Shown here: positions 46,015-54,165 of the stretch, piece by piece
How positions within the stretch are numbered: position 1 is the first letter of the stretch
How the letters are laid out: each line of letters opens with the position of its first letter
Origin: Sinomonas susongensis
Lineage (GTDB): Bacteria > Actinomycetota > Actinomycetes > Actinomycetales > Micrococcaceae
Reading direction: 5' to 3'
DNA: 64,000 bases
Assembly (NCBI RefSeq): GCF_005877005.1
Contig: NZ_SSNH01000004.1
Location: 1-64,000 of the forward strand
Translations under genes and position numbers: made by a program
The notes under the pieces: model-generated
The model's input: only the letters and a program-made list of their open reading frames with translations
What the model was told of the DNA's origin: nothing
Database searches by the model: none

Positions 46015-47142
46015 GTGCCCAACCCCAGCCCCGGCCGGAAGATCCGCGTCGCGCTCCTGTTCGGCGGCCGCTCGAGCGAGCACGCCGTCAGCTGCGTGAC
46101 CGCCGCAGGCGTCATGAACGCGATCGACCGGGACAAGTACGACGTCGTCCCCATCGGGATCGCGAAGGACGGCCAGTGGGTGCTCTCCGACGGCGAATGG
46201 CAGCAGTGGGCGCTCAACTCGGGCACCATGCCCGAGGTCCGCGCGGGTTCGGAGACGGTGCAGCTTGCGGGCGGCCCGGGCCGGCCTGGGCTCGTCGTCA
46301 CGCGGCCCAACGAAGTCCCGCGTGAACTCGGCGAGGTCGACGTCGTCTTTCCGCTCATGCACGGCGCCTTCGGCGAAGACGGAACCATCCAGGGGCTCCT
46401 CGAGCTGGCCGACGTCCGGTACGTGGGCGCAGGCGTGCTCGCCTCGGCGGTCGGCATGGACAAGCACTTCATGAAGGTGGCCTTCGAGGCCGCCGGCCTC
46501 AAGGTCGGTCCCTACGTGGCGGTGACGGACAAGGAGTGGCGCCGCGACCCGCAGGCGGTCCGGGATGCCATCGGTGCGTTGGGCTACCCCGTGTTCGTCA
46601 AGCCCTGCCGGGCAGGCTCATCGGTCGGCATCACCCGCGTCGAGCGCGAGGACGAGCTCGACGCGGCCATCACCGAAGCCCGGCGCCACGACCTGCGGAT
46701 CGTGGTTGAGGCCTCGATCGCGGGCCGGGAGATCGAGTGCGGAGTGCTCGAGGGCCGGGGGAGCGATGCACCGCGGACCTCCCTGCCGGGCGAGATCGTC
46801 GTCCAGGGCGGGGCGCACACGTTCTACGACTTCGAGGCCAAGTACGTCGAGGCAAGCGCTGCGGCCCTGAGCTGCCCCGCCGACCTGCCCGGCGAGGTCA
46901 TCGCCGAGGTGCGGGAGCAGGCAGCGCGGGCGTTCGATGCGGTCTCGGCGGAGGGCCTCAGCCGCGTCGACTTCTTCTACACGCCCGACGGGGAGCTCGT
47001 GATCAACGAGATCAACACGATGCCCGGCTTCACGCCCATCAGCATGTACCCCCAGATGTGGGCAGCGACCGGACTCTCCTACCACGACCTCATCGACGAG
47101 CTGATCCAGCTCGCACTGGAACGGCCCACGGGCCTGCGGTGA
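46015..47142 (+). CDS. ddl: D-alanine--D-alanine ligase
   Basis: Joins two D-alanines using ATP for the peptidoglycan stem peptide. The 375-residue ATP-grasp enzyme shows RVALLFGGRSSEHAVSCVTA at the start, VFPLMHGAFGEDGTIQGLLELADVRYVGAG, FVKPCRAGSSVGITRV and the C-terminal metal-binding stretch GLSRVDFFYTPDGELVINEINTMPGFTPISMYP. It has the large (VanA-like, DdlA) form with an inserted segment. Starts at GTG 46015, directly after gpsA, so murA-plsC-gpsA-ddl form one envelope-synthesis operon. It converges with the DUF3515 gene; 31 bases separate the stops. Confidence 0.97.
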   Translation: MPNPSPGRKIRVALLFGGRSSEHAVSCVTAAGVMNAIDRDKYDVVPIGIAKDGQWVLSDGEWQQWALNSGTMPEVRAGSETVQLAGGPGRPGLVVTRPNEVPRELGEVDVVFPLMHGAFGEDGTIQGLLELADVRYVGAGVLASAVGMDKHFMKVAFEAAGLKVGPYVAVTDKEWRRDPQAVRDAIGALGYPVFVKPCRAGSSVGITRVEREDELDAAITEARRHDLRIVVEASIAGREIECGVLEGRGSDAPRTSLPGEIVVQGGAHTFYDFEAKYVEASAAALSCPADLPGEVIAEVREQAARAFDAVSAEGLSRVDFFYTPDGELVINEINTMPGFTPISMYPQMWAATGLSYHDLIDELIQLALERPTGLR

Positions 47143-47173
47143 GCTGAGCCGGCGCCGGGCCCAAACCGGCCGG

Positions 47174-47794
47174 TCAGCCCTGCGGGAGCTGGGCGACCTC
47201 GGAGTCACCCACGCACTTCTTGGTCTGCGGGACCTTGGCCACGGCCGATGCGATCGTCGCGAGGACCGTCGCCGAGCTGACCTTCGAGGTGTCGATCACG
47301 AGCTCGGTGGCCGGCGTGCGCCCGAAGGTCGTGAGGAGGTAGGTGTCGTTGGGCCCTTCCGTTGGCTGCGCGGAGGGCGTCGGGGCCGGCCCGGCGGATC
47401 CGGAGGCCGAGGGCGTGGGCTGAGCGGACGACGACGGCGACGCCGCCGGTGAAGCGCTCGCCGTCGTGAGGTCCTTGATCACCCAGTCGACGCCGTTGAC
47501 GGTGAGGCAGCGATCCGTCGTCGGCCCCGGGGTCGGGACGCCGCAGCGGAGGATGACGGCCGAGGGGTCGCCCCACGCCGCGGTGGCCTGGCTCGTCGTC
47601 GTCCGCAGTGCGGCGCCCGCCAGCGTGTCCGGCATCGCGATCATCTCGGGTGCGCACGCAGGATTCGCGGCGTCGGGGGCGGGATCGACCGAGACCGCCG
47701 CGCTGCACGCGGAAAGCGACGCGCCCAGCACGAGGGCCGATGTGAGCGCCGTGGCGCGCACGAGGACTGCTGCGCGGCGACGGCTGCGGGGCAT
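47174..47794 (-). CDS. DUF3515 family lipoprotein
   Basis: 206-residue secreted lipoprotein. It starts MPRSRRRAAVLVRATALTSA, with a hydrophobic core and lipobox LSAC near residue 30. The conserved DUF3515 segment has CAPEMIAMPDTLAG, then ATAAWGDPSAVILRCGVPTPGPT. A Ser/Ala/Pro insert of about 45 residues (residues 110-155) interrupts the domain before YLLTTFGRTPATELVID. The position between ddl and thiL is conserved in actinobacteria; function unknown. GAGGAG upstream fixes the ATG at 47794. It is divergent from thiL. Confidence 0.88.
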   Translation of the reverse strand: MPRSRRRAAVLVRATALTSALVLGASLSACSAAVSVDPAPDAANPACAPEMIAMPDTLAGAALRTTTSQATAAWGDPSAVILRCGVPTPGPTTDRCLTVNGVDWVIKDLTTASASPAASPSSSAQPTPSASGSAGPAPTPSAQPTEGPNDTYLLTTFGRTPATELVIDTSKVSSATVLATIASAVAKVPQTKKCVGDSEVAQLPQG

Positions 47795-47869
47795 GGTTCT
47801 CCTCAGAACTTGTGGTGGGGGCGTGTCCGGCACGGACGACCGTCCCTTCCAGACTACTAGGCTGGAACG

Positions 47870-48886
47870 GTGCGCACGTCCCCGCTGCCCCTGACCGTCG
47901 GCGACCTGAGCGAAGGCGAGCTCCTCGATCGGATCCTGCCCCGCCTCGCCGCCGGCCCCTCAGCGCTCCTCGGCCCCGGGGACGACGCTGCGGTGCTCGC
48001 CGCGCCCGACGGTCGCGTCGTCGTGAGCACCGACACCCTGACGCAGGACGCCGACTTCCGGCTCGTCTGGCCGAACGGCTACGCCCATACCGGATACGAC
48101 GTCGGATGGAAGGCCGCGGCGCAGAACCTGAGCGACATCAACGCCATGGGAGCCGCCGCGACGGGCATCGTGGTGAGCCTCACGCTCCCGCAGGCGACGC
48201 CGGTCGGCTGGGTCGAGGACCTCGCGTCCGGACTCCTCGACGCGGTCCGAAGCCTGGGGGCAAGCAGGTGCGCGCTCGCGGGAGGTGATCTGGGCCGGGG
48301 CAGCGAGCTTTCGGTCACCGCGACTGTCCTCGGCACCCTCGACGGCCGGCAGCCCGTCCTGCGGAGCGGCGCCCAAGTCGGCGACACGCTCGCCGTCGCG
48401 GGTTCGCTCGGCTCCGCCGCCGCGGGGCTCGCGCTGCTCGAGCACGGGCCCGCGTACGAGGGCCTCGACGCCGCGCTCCGGGAGCTCGTCGGCCGCCAGT
48501 GCCGCCCAGTGCCGCCGCTCGAGGCGGGACCCGCCGCGGCGTCGTCGGGAGCGACCGCGCTCCTGGACCTCTCCGACGGCCTCCTCCGCGACGGGATGAG
48601 GCTCGCCGCTGCGAGCGGTGTGCGCCTGGACCTGGATCCGGACGCCCTCGCGCTCCGGGCACAGGCGCTCGGGCACGCGGCGGAGGTGGTGGGAGTCGAT
48701 CCGCTCGACTGGGTCCTGGGCGGCGGGGAGGACCACGGCCTCCTTGCGGCCTTCCCTGCCGACGCACAGCTCCCACACGGCTTCGCTGCGATAGGCTCGG
48801 TGATGCCTGCCGACGGTGGAGAGCCTGGAGTGTCCGTCGGCGGAACGCCGGCGGCGACGAGGGGATGGGACCACTTTGCCAAGTAG
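47870..48886 (+). CDS. thiL: Thiamine-monophosphate kinase
   Basis: Last step of thiamine diphosphate synthesis: phosphorylates thiamine monophosphate with ATP. The 338-residue PurM/AIRS-like protein has LLGPGDDAAVLAAPDGRVVVSTDTL (metal- and ATP-binding aspartates), DVGWKAAAQNLSDINAMGA, CALAGGDLGRG and the C-terminal DWVLGGGEDHGLLAAFP. Starts at GTG 47870; TAGGCT ends exactly six bases before it, a leaderless pattern. Its last 11 bases overlap the proposed TTG start of the DAK2 gene. Confidence 0.95.
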   Translation: MRTSPLPLTVGDLSEGELLDRILPRLAAGPSALLGPGDDAAVLAAPDGRVVVSTDTLTQDADFRLVWPNGYAHTGYDVGWKAAAQNLSDINAMGAAATGIVVSLTLPQATPVGWVEDLASGLLDAVRSLGASRCALAGGDLGRGSELSVTATVLGTLDGRQPVLRSGAQVGDTLAVAGSLGSAAAGLALLEHGPAYEGLDAALRELVGRQCRPVPPLEAGPAAASSGATALLDLSDGLLRDGMRLAAASGVRLDLDPDALALRAQALGHAAEVVGVDPLDWVLGGGEDHGLLAAFPADAQLPHGFAAIGSVMPADGGEPGVSVGGTPAATRGWDHFAK

Positions 48887-49868
48887 AAACGCCGCGAAGA
48901 CGGCGTCGAACGCCGCGGCGATGCGCCGCTGGCTCGGCATGGCGGAGACAGTGCTCGCGAATCACAGCGACCGCCTCGACGCGATCAACATCTTCCCCGT
49001 TCCGGACGGAGACACGGGCACCAACCTCTACTTGACCGCACATGCCGCGGCGCAGGCGGCCATGGCCGCGGACAGCCAGGACCTCGGCGTCGTCGTCGGC
49101 GCGGCAGGCCAGGCCGCCATGGAGGAGGCGAGGGGAAACTCCGGGACCCTGTTCGCCGTCTTCCTCGACGCATTCGCCGTGCCCCTCGCCGGACAGTCCC
49201 GGCTGAGCGGCCCCCTGCTTGCCGAATCGCTCCACCGGTGCCGCATCCGGGCCTGGTCGGCGCTGAGTGAACCCGTCGAGGGCACCATGCTCTCGGTCCT
49301 GGCCGCCGCCGCCGACGCGGCCGCCAGCGCGTCGGAGCTCGCCGACGCGGGCGAGACCCCGCACAGCAACGCCGTCCTGGTCCGGACGATCGACGCCATT
49401 GTCGAGGCGGCCGTAGGCGCCGTCGTCGACACCGAGGGCCAGCTGCCGACCCTGCACGACGCCCGCGTGGTCGATGCGGGGGCGGTCGGACTCCTGCTCG
49501 TCCTGGGAGCACTCCGGGCGGCAGTGATCGGCGAGGGCCTCGGGGACCAGATCTTCGACAGGCTCCACGGCTACGCGGTCCAGGACCCGCACATCCACGC
49601 CCAGCAGCCTCCCGCCCAGGGCGTCGAGCTCATGTGCACCATCACGCTGAGCCCGCTGGACGCTGCGGGCCTCCGCCACCGCCTCGACGAGCTCGGCGAG
49701 TCGGTCATCATGAGCCCGCTGGGCCCTCTCGACGAGGATTCCGGGTTCGTCCGGTGGAGGGTCCACGTGCACGTGGTCGACCCCGAGGCCGCCCTCGCCG
49801 AGATCCGCCGCGCGGGCGAGCCCGAGAAGATCTCCTTCACCGAGCTCCATTCGGACCATGCCCGCTGA
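48876..49868 (+). CDS. DAK2-domain protein (dihydroxyacetone-kinase L / FakA-like)
   Basis: 330-residue protein with the DAK phosphatase/kinase L domain. INIFPVPDGDTGTNLYLT (residues 37-54) carries the metal-binding aspartates, followed by GAARGNSGT-type motifs (AMEEARGNSGTLFAVFLDAFA). Related domains phosphorylate dihydroxyacetone or fatty acids (FakA). The FakA middle domain is partly present (GVELMCTITLSPLDAAGLRHRL onward) but the length is shorter than full FakA (about 550 residues). The start is uncertain: TTG 48876 (used here, overlapping thiL) or ATG 48921, with AGGGGA before the former. Conserved next to recG in actinobacteria and Firmicutes. Its end overlaps recG by 11 bases. Confidence 0.82.
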   Translation: MPSRNAAKTASNAAAMRRWLGMAETVLANHSDRLDAINIFPVPDGDTGTNLYLTAHAAAQAAMAADSQDLGVVVGAAGQAAMEEARGNSGTLFAVFLDAFAVPLAGQSRLSGPLLAESLHRCRIRAWSALSEPVEGTMLSVLAAAADAAASASELADAGETPHSNAVLVRTIDAIVEAAVGAVVDTEGQLPTLHDARVVDAGAVGLLLVLGALRAAVIGEGLGDQIFDRLHGYAVQDPHIHAQQPPAQGVELMCTITLSPLDAAGLRHRLDELGESVIMSPLGPLDEDSGFVRWRVHVHVVDPEAALAEIRRAGEPEKISFTELHSDHAR

Positions 49869-52101
49869 TCGCAGCACTCCGCTCGACCGCCTCATCGGGG
49901 CTCGCAGCGGAAAGAAGTTCGCCGACCAGCTCGGGATCACGACGGCAGGCGACCTGCTCGACCACTTCCCGCGGCGGTACCTCGCCCGCGGCGAGCTCAC
50001 GCCGATCCGCGAGCTGCCCCTCGACGAGGACGTCACGCTCGTCGCCCAGGTCGTCTCGGCGTCCAACCGCCGCATGGCGACCCGCAAGGGAAGCATCACG
50101 GAAGTCCTCGTGGGCGACCGGCCGGGCGAGGCTCAGGGCCCGAGCACCCTCTCCCTCACGTTCTTCAACGGGTACCAGGCGGCCAAGCAGCTGACCCGCG
50201 GCGTCATCGCGATGTTCTCGGGCAAGGTCGGCCTCTACCGCGGGAAGCTCCAGCTGACCAATCCGATCTACGAGCTGCTGGACCCGGACGAGTTCGACGC
50301 CGAGGCCGCCGCCCGGCTCGCGGGCCGCCCCATCCCGGTCTATCCCGCGACGGCCTCGATCCCGAGCTGGACGATTGCGAAGGCGGTCGGCACCGTGCTC
50401 GGGCAGCTCGGCCCGGACTCCCTGCCGGAGGCGCTTCCCGCGGATCTCCGCCTCAAGTACCGCCTGCCGGGAGTGCACGACGCGTACAGGATGATCCACG
50501 AGCCCGAGGACGACGGCGCGTGGCGCTCCGCCCAGAGGCGGTTCCGGTACGAGGAGGCGCTCGTCCTCCAGACGGCGCTCGCCCGCCGAAAGGCCCAGCA
50601 CGCCGCGCTTCCGTCACGCCCGAGCCCCGCCCGGCGCGGCGGCCTGCTCGAGGCGTTCGACCGCCAGCTCCCGTTCGAGCTCACGAGGGGCCAGCGGGAG
50701 GTCGGCGAGGTCCTCGCCCGGGAGCTCGCCGAGAACCACCCGATGAACCGCCTCCTGCAGGGCGAGGTCGGCTCGGGCAAGACGGTGGTGGCGCTGCGGG
50801 CGATGCTCCAGGTGGCCGACGACGGCGGGCAGGCGGCGCTCCTGGCCCCGACCGAGGTCCTGGCGGCGCAGCACTACGCGTCGATCCGAGCGACGCTCGG
50901 CCCCCTCCTGCGGGACGGGCTGCTGGGCGCGTCAGGAGACGAGGGCGTCGAGGTCGCCCTCCTGACCGGCTCCCAGTCGGCGGGTGAGAAGAAGCGCAAC
51001 CTTCTCGCAGCGGCGAGCGGCCAGGCGGGAATCGTCGTGGGCACCCACGCCCTCCTGTCGGAGCACGTGCAGTTCGCGGACCTCGGGCTCGTCGTCGTCG
51101 ACGAGCAGCACCGGTTCGGGGTCGAACAGCGGGATGCCCTGCGCGCCAAGAGCCTCGCGACCCCGCACCTCCTCGTCATGACGGCCACTCCCATTCCCCG
51201 GACCGTCGCCATGACTGTCTTCGGCGACCTCGAGACGTCTGTCCTGCGGGAGCTTCCCGCGGGGCGCTCGCCCATCGCGACGCACACGGTGGGCCTGGTC
51301 GAGAACCCGGCGTGGGAGCGGCGGATCTGGCAGAGGGCGCGGGAAGAGGTCGACGCCGGGCGGCAGGTCTACGTCGTGTGCCCCACGATCGGTGCCGGCG
51401 GGGGAGACGAAGGCGACCTCGACGCGCTCGACGACGCGACGTGGGGAGGGACGGCCCTGGCGGCTTCGCCCGTCGCTCCGGACATCCAGCCCGCGTCGGT
51501 CGCGGAGGTCGCCGAGCAGCTCTGCGGCGAGCCGGCGCTCGAGGGGGTCCGGATCGGTGCTCTCCATGGTCGTCTCGACACTGAGGCGAAGGCCTCGGCG
51601 ATGCGCGCGTTCGCTGCGGGAGAGACGGGGATCCTCGTTGCCACGACCGTGATCGAGGTCGGGGTAGACGTGCCGAACGCGACGCTCATGGTCATCCTCG
51701 ACGCAGACCGGTTCGGCATAGCCCAGCTGCACCAGCTCCGCGGACGCGTCGGCAGGGGCGGGCACGCCGGCACCTGCCTTCTCGTGACGCGCCTCGAACC
51801 GGGGCACCCGAGCCGCGAGCGGCTCAGCGCCGTGGCGGCGAGCACCGACGGCTTCGAACTGGCACAGAAGGACCTCGAGTTCCGCCGCGAGGGCGATATC
51901 CTCGGCGCGAGCCAGTCGGGCCGCCGCTCGACGCTGCGGCTCCTGCGGGTCCTCCGCGACGGCGAGGTCATCGAGAACGCGCGGGAGGACGCGCTCGCGG
52001 TGGTCGCCGAGGATCCGGACCTGGACCGGCACTCCGAGCTCGCCGCTGCCATCGAGGACTATCTCGGGCCCGAGAGGGAGGTCTTCCTCGAACGTGGGTA
52101 A
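49858..52101 (+). CDS. recG: ATP-dependent DNA helicase RecG
   Basis: Remodels stalled forks and branched DNA during repair and recombination. The 747-residue protein has the N-terminal wedge OB-fold region (DLLDHFPRRYLARGELTPIREL onward), Walker A GEVGSGKTVV (about 302-311), motif II VVVDEQHRFGVEQR (DEQH form typical of RecG), motif III VMTATPIPRTVAM, and the helicase C domain with GALHGRLDTEAKASAM, ATTVIEVGVDVPNATLMVI and HQLRGRVGRGGHAG. The C-terminus has the TRG motif region LEFRREGDILGASQSG. Starts at ATG 49858 inside the end of the DAK2 gene; rsmD follows after 12 bases. Confidence 0.97.
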   Translation: MPADRSTPLDRLIGARSGKKFADQLGITTAGDLLDHFPRRYLARGELTPIRELPLDEDVTLVAQVVSASNRRMATRKGSITEVLVGDRPGEAQGPSTLSLTFFNGYQAAKQLTRGVIAMFSGKVGLYRGKLQLTNPIYELLDPDEFDAEAAARLAGRPIPVYPATASIPSWTIAKAVGTVLGQLGPDSLPEALPADLRLKYRLPGVHDAYRMIHEPEDDGAWRSAQRRFRYEEALVLQTALARRKAQHAALPSRPSPARRGGLLEAFDRQLPFELTRGQREVGEVLARELAENHPMNRLLQGEVGSGKTVVALRAMLQVADDGGQAALLAPTEVLAAQHYASIRATLGPLLRDGLLGASGDEGVEVALLTGSQSAGEKKRNLLAAASGQAGIVVGTHALLSEHVQFADLGLVVVDEQHRFGVEQRDALRAKSLATPHLLVMTATPIPRTVAMTVFGDLETSVLRELPAGRSPIATHTVGLVENPAWERRIWQRAREEVDAGRQVYVVCPTIGAGGGDEGDLDALDDATWGGTALAASPVAPDIQPASVAEVAEQLCGEPALEGVRIGALHGRLDTEAKASAMRAFAAGETGILVATTVIEVGVDVPNATLMVILDADRFGIAQLHQLRGRVGRGGHAGTCLLVTRLEPGHPSRERLSAVAASTDGFELAQKDLEFRREGDILGASQSGRRSTLRLLRVLRDGEVIENAREDALAVVAEDPDLDRHSELAAAIEDYLGPEREVFLERG

Positions 52102-52113
52102 GGATATTGCGTT

Positions 52114-52740
52114 ATGAGCAGGATCATCTCCGGTATCGTCGGCGGCGTCCCCCTGGCGGCCGTGCCGGGCTCGGCGACGAGGCCGACGACCGACCGGGTC
52201 AAGGAAGCACTGTTCTCGCGGCTTGACGCGCTCGGCATGATCGCACGGGCGCGCGTGCTCGACCTCTATGCGGGATCGGGGGCGCTCGGAGTCGAAGCCG
52301 CGAGCCGGGGCGCCTCGACTGTGGAGCTCGTCGAGTCGGAGGCAAAGGCGGCGCAGGCGTGCGAGCGCAACGCCCGGACCGTCAACGACGCCGTGAGCCG
52401 GCGCGCCGTGACGGTCCACCGTTCGAAGGTGAGCTCGTTCCTCGAGCGCGTCCCGCCGGGTCCGCATTGGGACCTCGTCCTCATGGACCCGCCCTACCCG
52501 CTGGGGGAGGACCCGCTGGCCGCCGTGCTCGGAGCGGTCGCCGACCGCCTCGCGCCGGACGGACTCGTCGTCGTCGAACGCTCCGCCCGCTCGCCCGAGC
52601 CCTCGTGGCCCGACGGTCTCGTGCGCTACGGGGACCGGAAATACGGCGAGACGCGCCTGTGGTTCGCGGAGCCGGCAGCCGACGGACGGGAGGCGGCCGA
52701 CGGCGAGGGCGGCTCAGCCGTGGCGGGCGCCCGCGCGTGA
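52114..52740 (+). CDS. rsmD: 16S rRNA (guanine(966)-N(2))-methyltransferase
   Basis: Methylates G966 of 16S rRNA with S-adenosylmethionine. The 208-residue Rossmann methyltransferase begins MSRIISGIVGGVPLAAVPGS and contains TRPTTDRVKEALFS, ARVLDLYAGSGALGVEAASRG (SAM motif I, about 47-67) and the catalytic LVLMDPPYPLGEDPL. The C-terminal 20 residues form an extra Ala/Gly-rich tail. AAGGA lies nine bases before the ATG. Conserved downstream of recG and upstream of coaD. The next small gene starts inside its stop codon (GTGA). Confidence 0.95.
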   Translation: MSRIISGIVGGVPLAAVPGSATRPTTDRVKEALFSRLDALGMIARARVLDLYAGSGALGVEAASRGASTVELVESEAKAAQACERNARTVNDAVSRRAVTVHRSKVSSFLERVPPGPHWDLVLMDPPYPLGEDPLAAVLGAVADRLAPDGLVVVERSARSPEPSWPDGLVRYGDRKYGETRLWFAEPAADGREAADGEGGSAVAGARA

Positions 52741-53135
52741 GGTACTTCGATCAGGCCGCCGCGGCCGCACCCCAATGGTGGGAGATCATCTCGGCGTTCG
52801 CACCCGTAGGGACGTTCGCGGCGGCTGTGGTCGCGGCCGTCGTCGGGCTGCGCACGATCCGGCAGCGTTCCTACGCCGACCGGCGGTCCGAATTCTGGCG
52901 GCGCACCGAGTGGGCGCTCGAGGCTTCCGTCCACCCGGACCCGCAGATGCAGACGATGGCCACGATGGTCCTCGCGAGCCTCGCCAAGAGCGATCTGATC
53001 GCGAGCGACGAGGAGCTCATGCTCCTCGACGCCGTCTGGGTCGACCCGATCGCGCAGGCCGAGGCCGAGGGACTCGACGAAGAGCTGGGCGGCGACGAGG
53101 ATCCGGGGGATACTGGAGAGGAGCAAGCCGTATGA
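52737..53135 (+). CDS. Hypothetical small membrane protein, 132 residues
   Basis: No family recognised. It starts at GTG 52737, overlapping the rsmD stop by four bases, so translation coupling supports it being real. The N-terminal third holds one membrane helix (WWEIISAFAPVGTFAAAVVAAVVGL), followed by a basic turn (RTIRQRSYADRRSEFWRRTEWAL), a helical domain (MQTMATMVLASLAKSDLIASDEELML) and an acidic tail (EELGGDEDPGDTGEEQ). The layout suggests a membrane-anchored cytoplasmic domain. Codon use matches its neighbours. Confidence 0.72.
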   Translation: MRYFDQAAAAAPQWWEIISAFAPVGTFAAAVVAAVVGLRTIRQRSYADRRSEFWRRTEWALEASVHPDPQMQTMATMVLASLAKSDLIASDEELMLLDAVWVDPIAQAEAEGLDEELGGDEDPGDTGEEQAV

Positions 53136-53189
53136 CGACGGCCCGATCCATGAAGGCCCGGACAGGGCGGAAGGCACCACGGGGGAGCG

Positions 53190-53378
53190 ATGACCGAGCA
53201 CAGCGGCCAGACGCCGAAGCAGGAGGAGTCCGTGGAGAGCCATGAGCGGCGCCCGGGATCATCCGACCGGCGGGTCCAGATCGCAGCCGCGAAGCTCCGA
53301 GTCGTCCTGGACGAGCGTCTCAAGCGCGAGACGCCCGAATGGGTCAAGCGTCTGGCCGAGCAGAAGCTCGCGAGCTGA
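53190..53378 (+). CDS. Hypothetical small protein, 62 residues
   Basis: No family recognised. The first 26 residues are polar and probably disordered; the last 36 (VQIAAAKLRVVLDERLKRET then PEWVKRLAEQKLAS) are a basic helix with regular Leu/Val spacing. GGGGGAGCG precedes the ATG at 53190. It ends six bases before the tail of the convergent methyltransferase-like gene. The Arg/Lys-rich helix could bind nucleic acid or a partner protein, but nothing in the sequence decides this. Confidence 0.6.
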   Translation: MTEHSGQTPKQEESVESHERRPGSSDRRVQIAAAKLRVVLDERLKRETPEWVKRLAEQKLAS

Positions 53379-53384
53379 CCGCCG

Positions 53385-54155
53385 TCATCGGACGAGGCCG
53401 TCCAGCTCGACGCCGTGGCGCACGGCGGTCGGATGGGGGCCAGCGGCTACGAGCGCCGCGGCCCATGCGGGGTCCGGAGGACTCATGAAGCCCACCGCGA
53501 CGATGTTCCCCGGGTAGCGCGCCTCGAACATCTCCGGCTCGCTGAGTGCCGCAACGTCCACGAAGACGCTCTGCATGGCGGCGAGCTGGGACCGGACGAG
53601 CGTGAGCGGCGGATCGTCGCCGATGTTCACGAGCATCGCCCCTCGGGGTGCGAGAAGCGTGGCTGCCTCCGCGTAGAAGTCCCGGTGCGCGATATGCGCT
53701 GGTGCCTCCGGACCCGAGAAGATGTCGAGCACGACGGCGTCGAACGGCCCCCGGGACGCCAGGTCCGCGAGCTCCCAGCGGGCGTCGCCGATGCGGGTCT
53801 CCAGTATGGTGCCCTGCGGCAGGGGGAGCCGTTCGAGGACGAAGTCCAGCAGCTCGCGCTCGAGCTCGACCGCGATCTGGGGGGAACCGGGCCGGGTCGC
53901 CTGGAGGTATCGGGCGAGGGTGAGCGCTCCCGCGCCGAGGTGGAGCACCCGCAGCGGCTCGCCGGGCGCGGCGAGCAGGTCCAGCACGTTGGCCATCCGG
54001 CGCAGGTACGCGTAGAAGACGTGTTCCGGGTGGGCGAGGTCCACATGGGACTGCTCGGCGCCGCCGATGGAGAGCACGAAGGCGCCGTCGACGAGGTCGT
54101 CGGGAGAGATCGTCGCGTGGGTCCCGATGTTGGCGAGGTAGCGTTCTGGGCTCAC
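53385..54155 (-). CDS. Spermidine-synthase-like methyltransferase-fold protein
   Basis: 256-residue Rossmann-fold protein related to spermidine synthases. Motif I is VLHLGAGALTLARYL, the acidic turn AVELERELLDFVLERLP follows, GDARWEL matches the next loop, and AVVLDIFSG is in the position of the aminopropyl-transfer catalytic Asp. The usual spermidine-synthase 'GGGDG' glycine loop is LGAGALT here, and polyamine-binding residues are not obvious, so the actual reaction is uncertain. Many actinobacteria carry this 'fused-MFS/spermidine synthase-like' form. The start is set at GTG 54155, 10 bases after the aminotransferase stop; the frame is open further upstream but overlaps that gene. Confidence 0.8.
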   Translation of the reverse strand: MSPERYLANIGTHATISPDDLVDGAFVLSIGGAEQSHVDLAHPEHVFYAYLRRMANVLDLLAAPGEPLRVLHLGAGALTLARYLQATRPGSPQIAVELERELLDFVLERLPLPQGTILETRIGDARWELADLASRGPFDAVVLDIFSGPEAPAHIAHRDFYAEAATLLAPRGAMLVNIGDDPPLTLVRSQLAAMQSVFVDVAALSEPEMFEARYPGNIVAVGFMSPPDPAWAAALVAAGPHPTAVRHGVELDGLVR

Positions 54156-54165
54156 AGCTCTTGGC

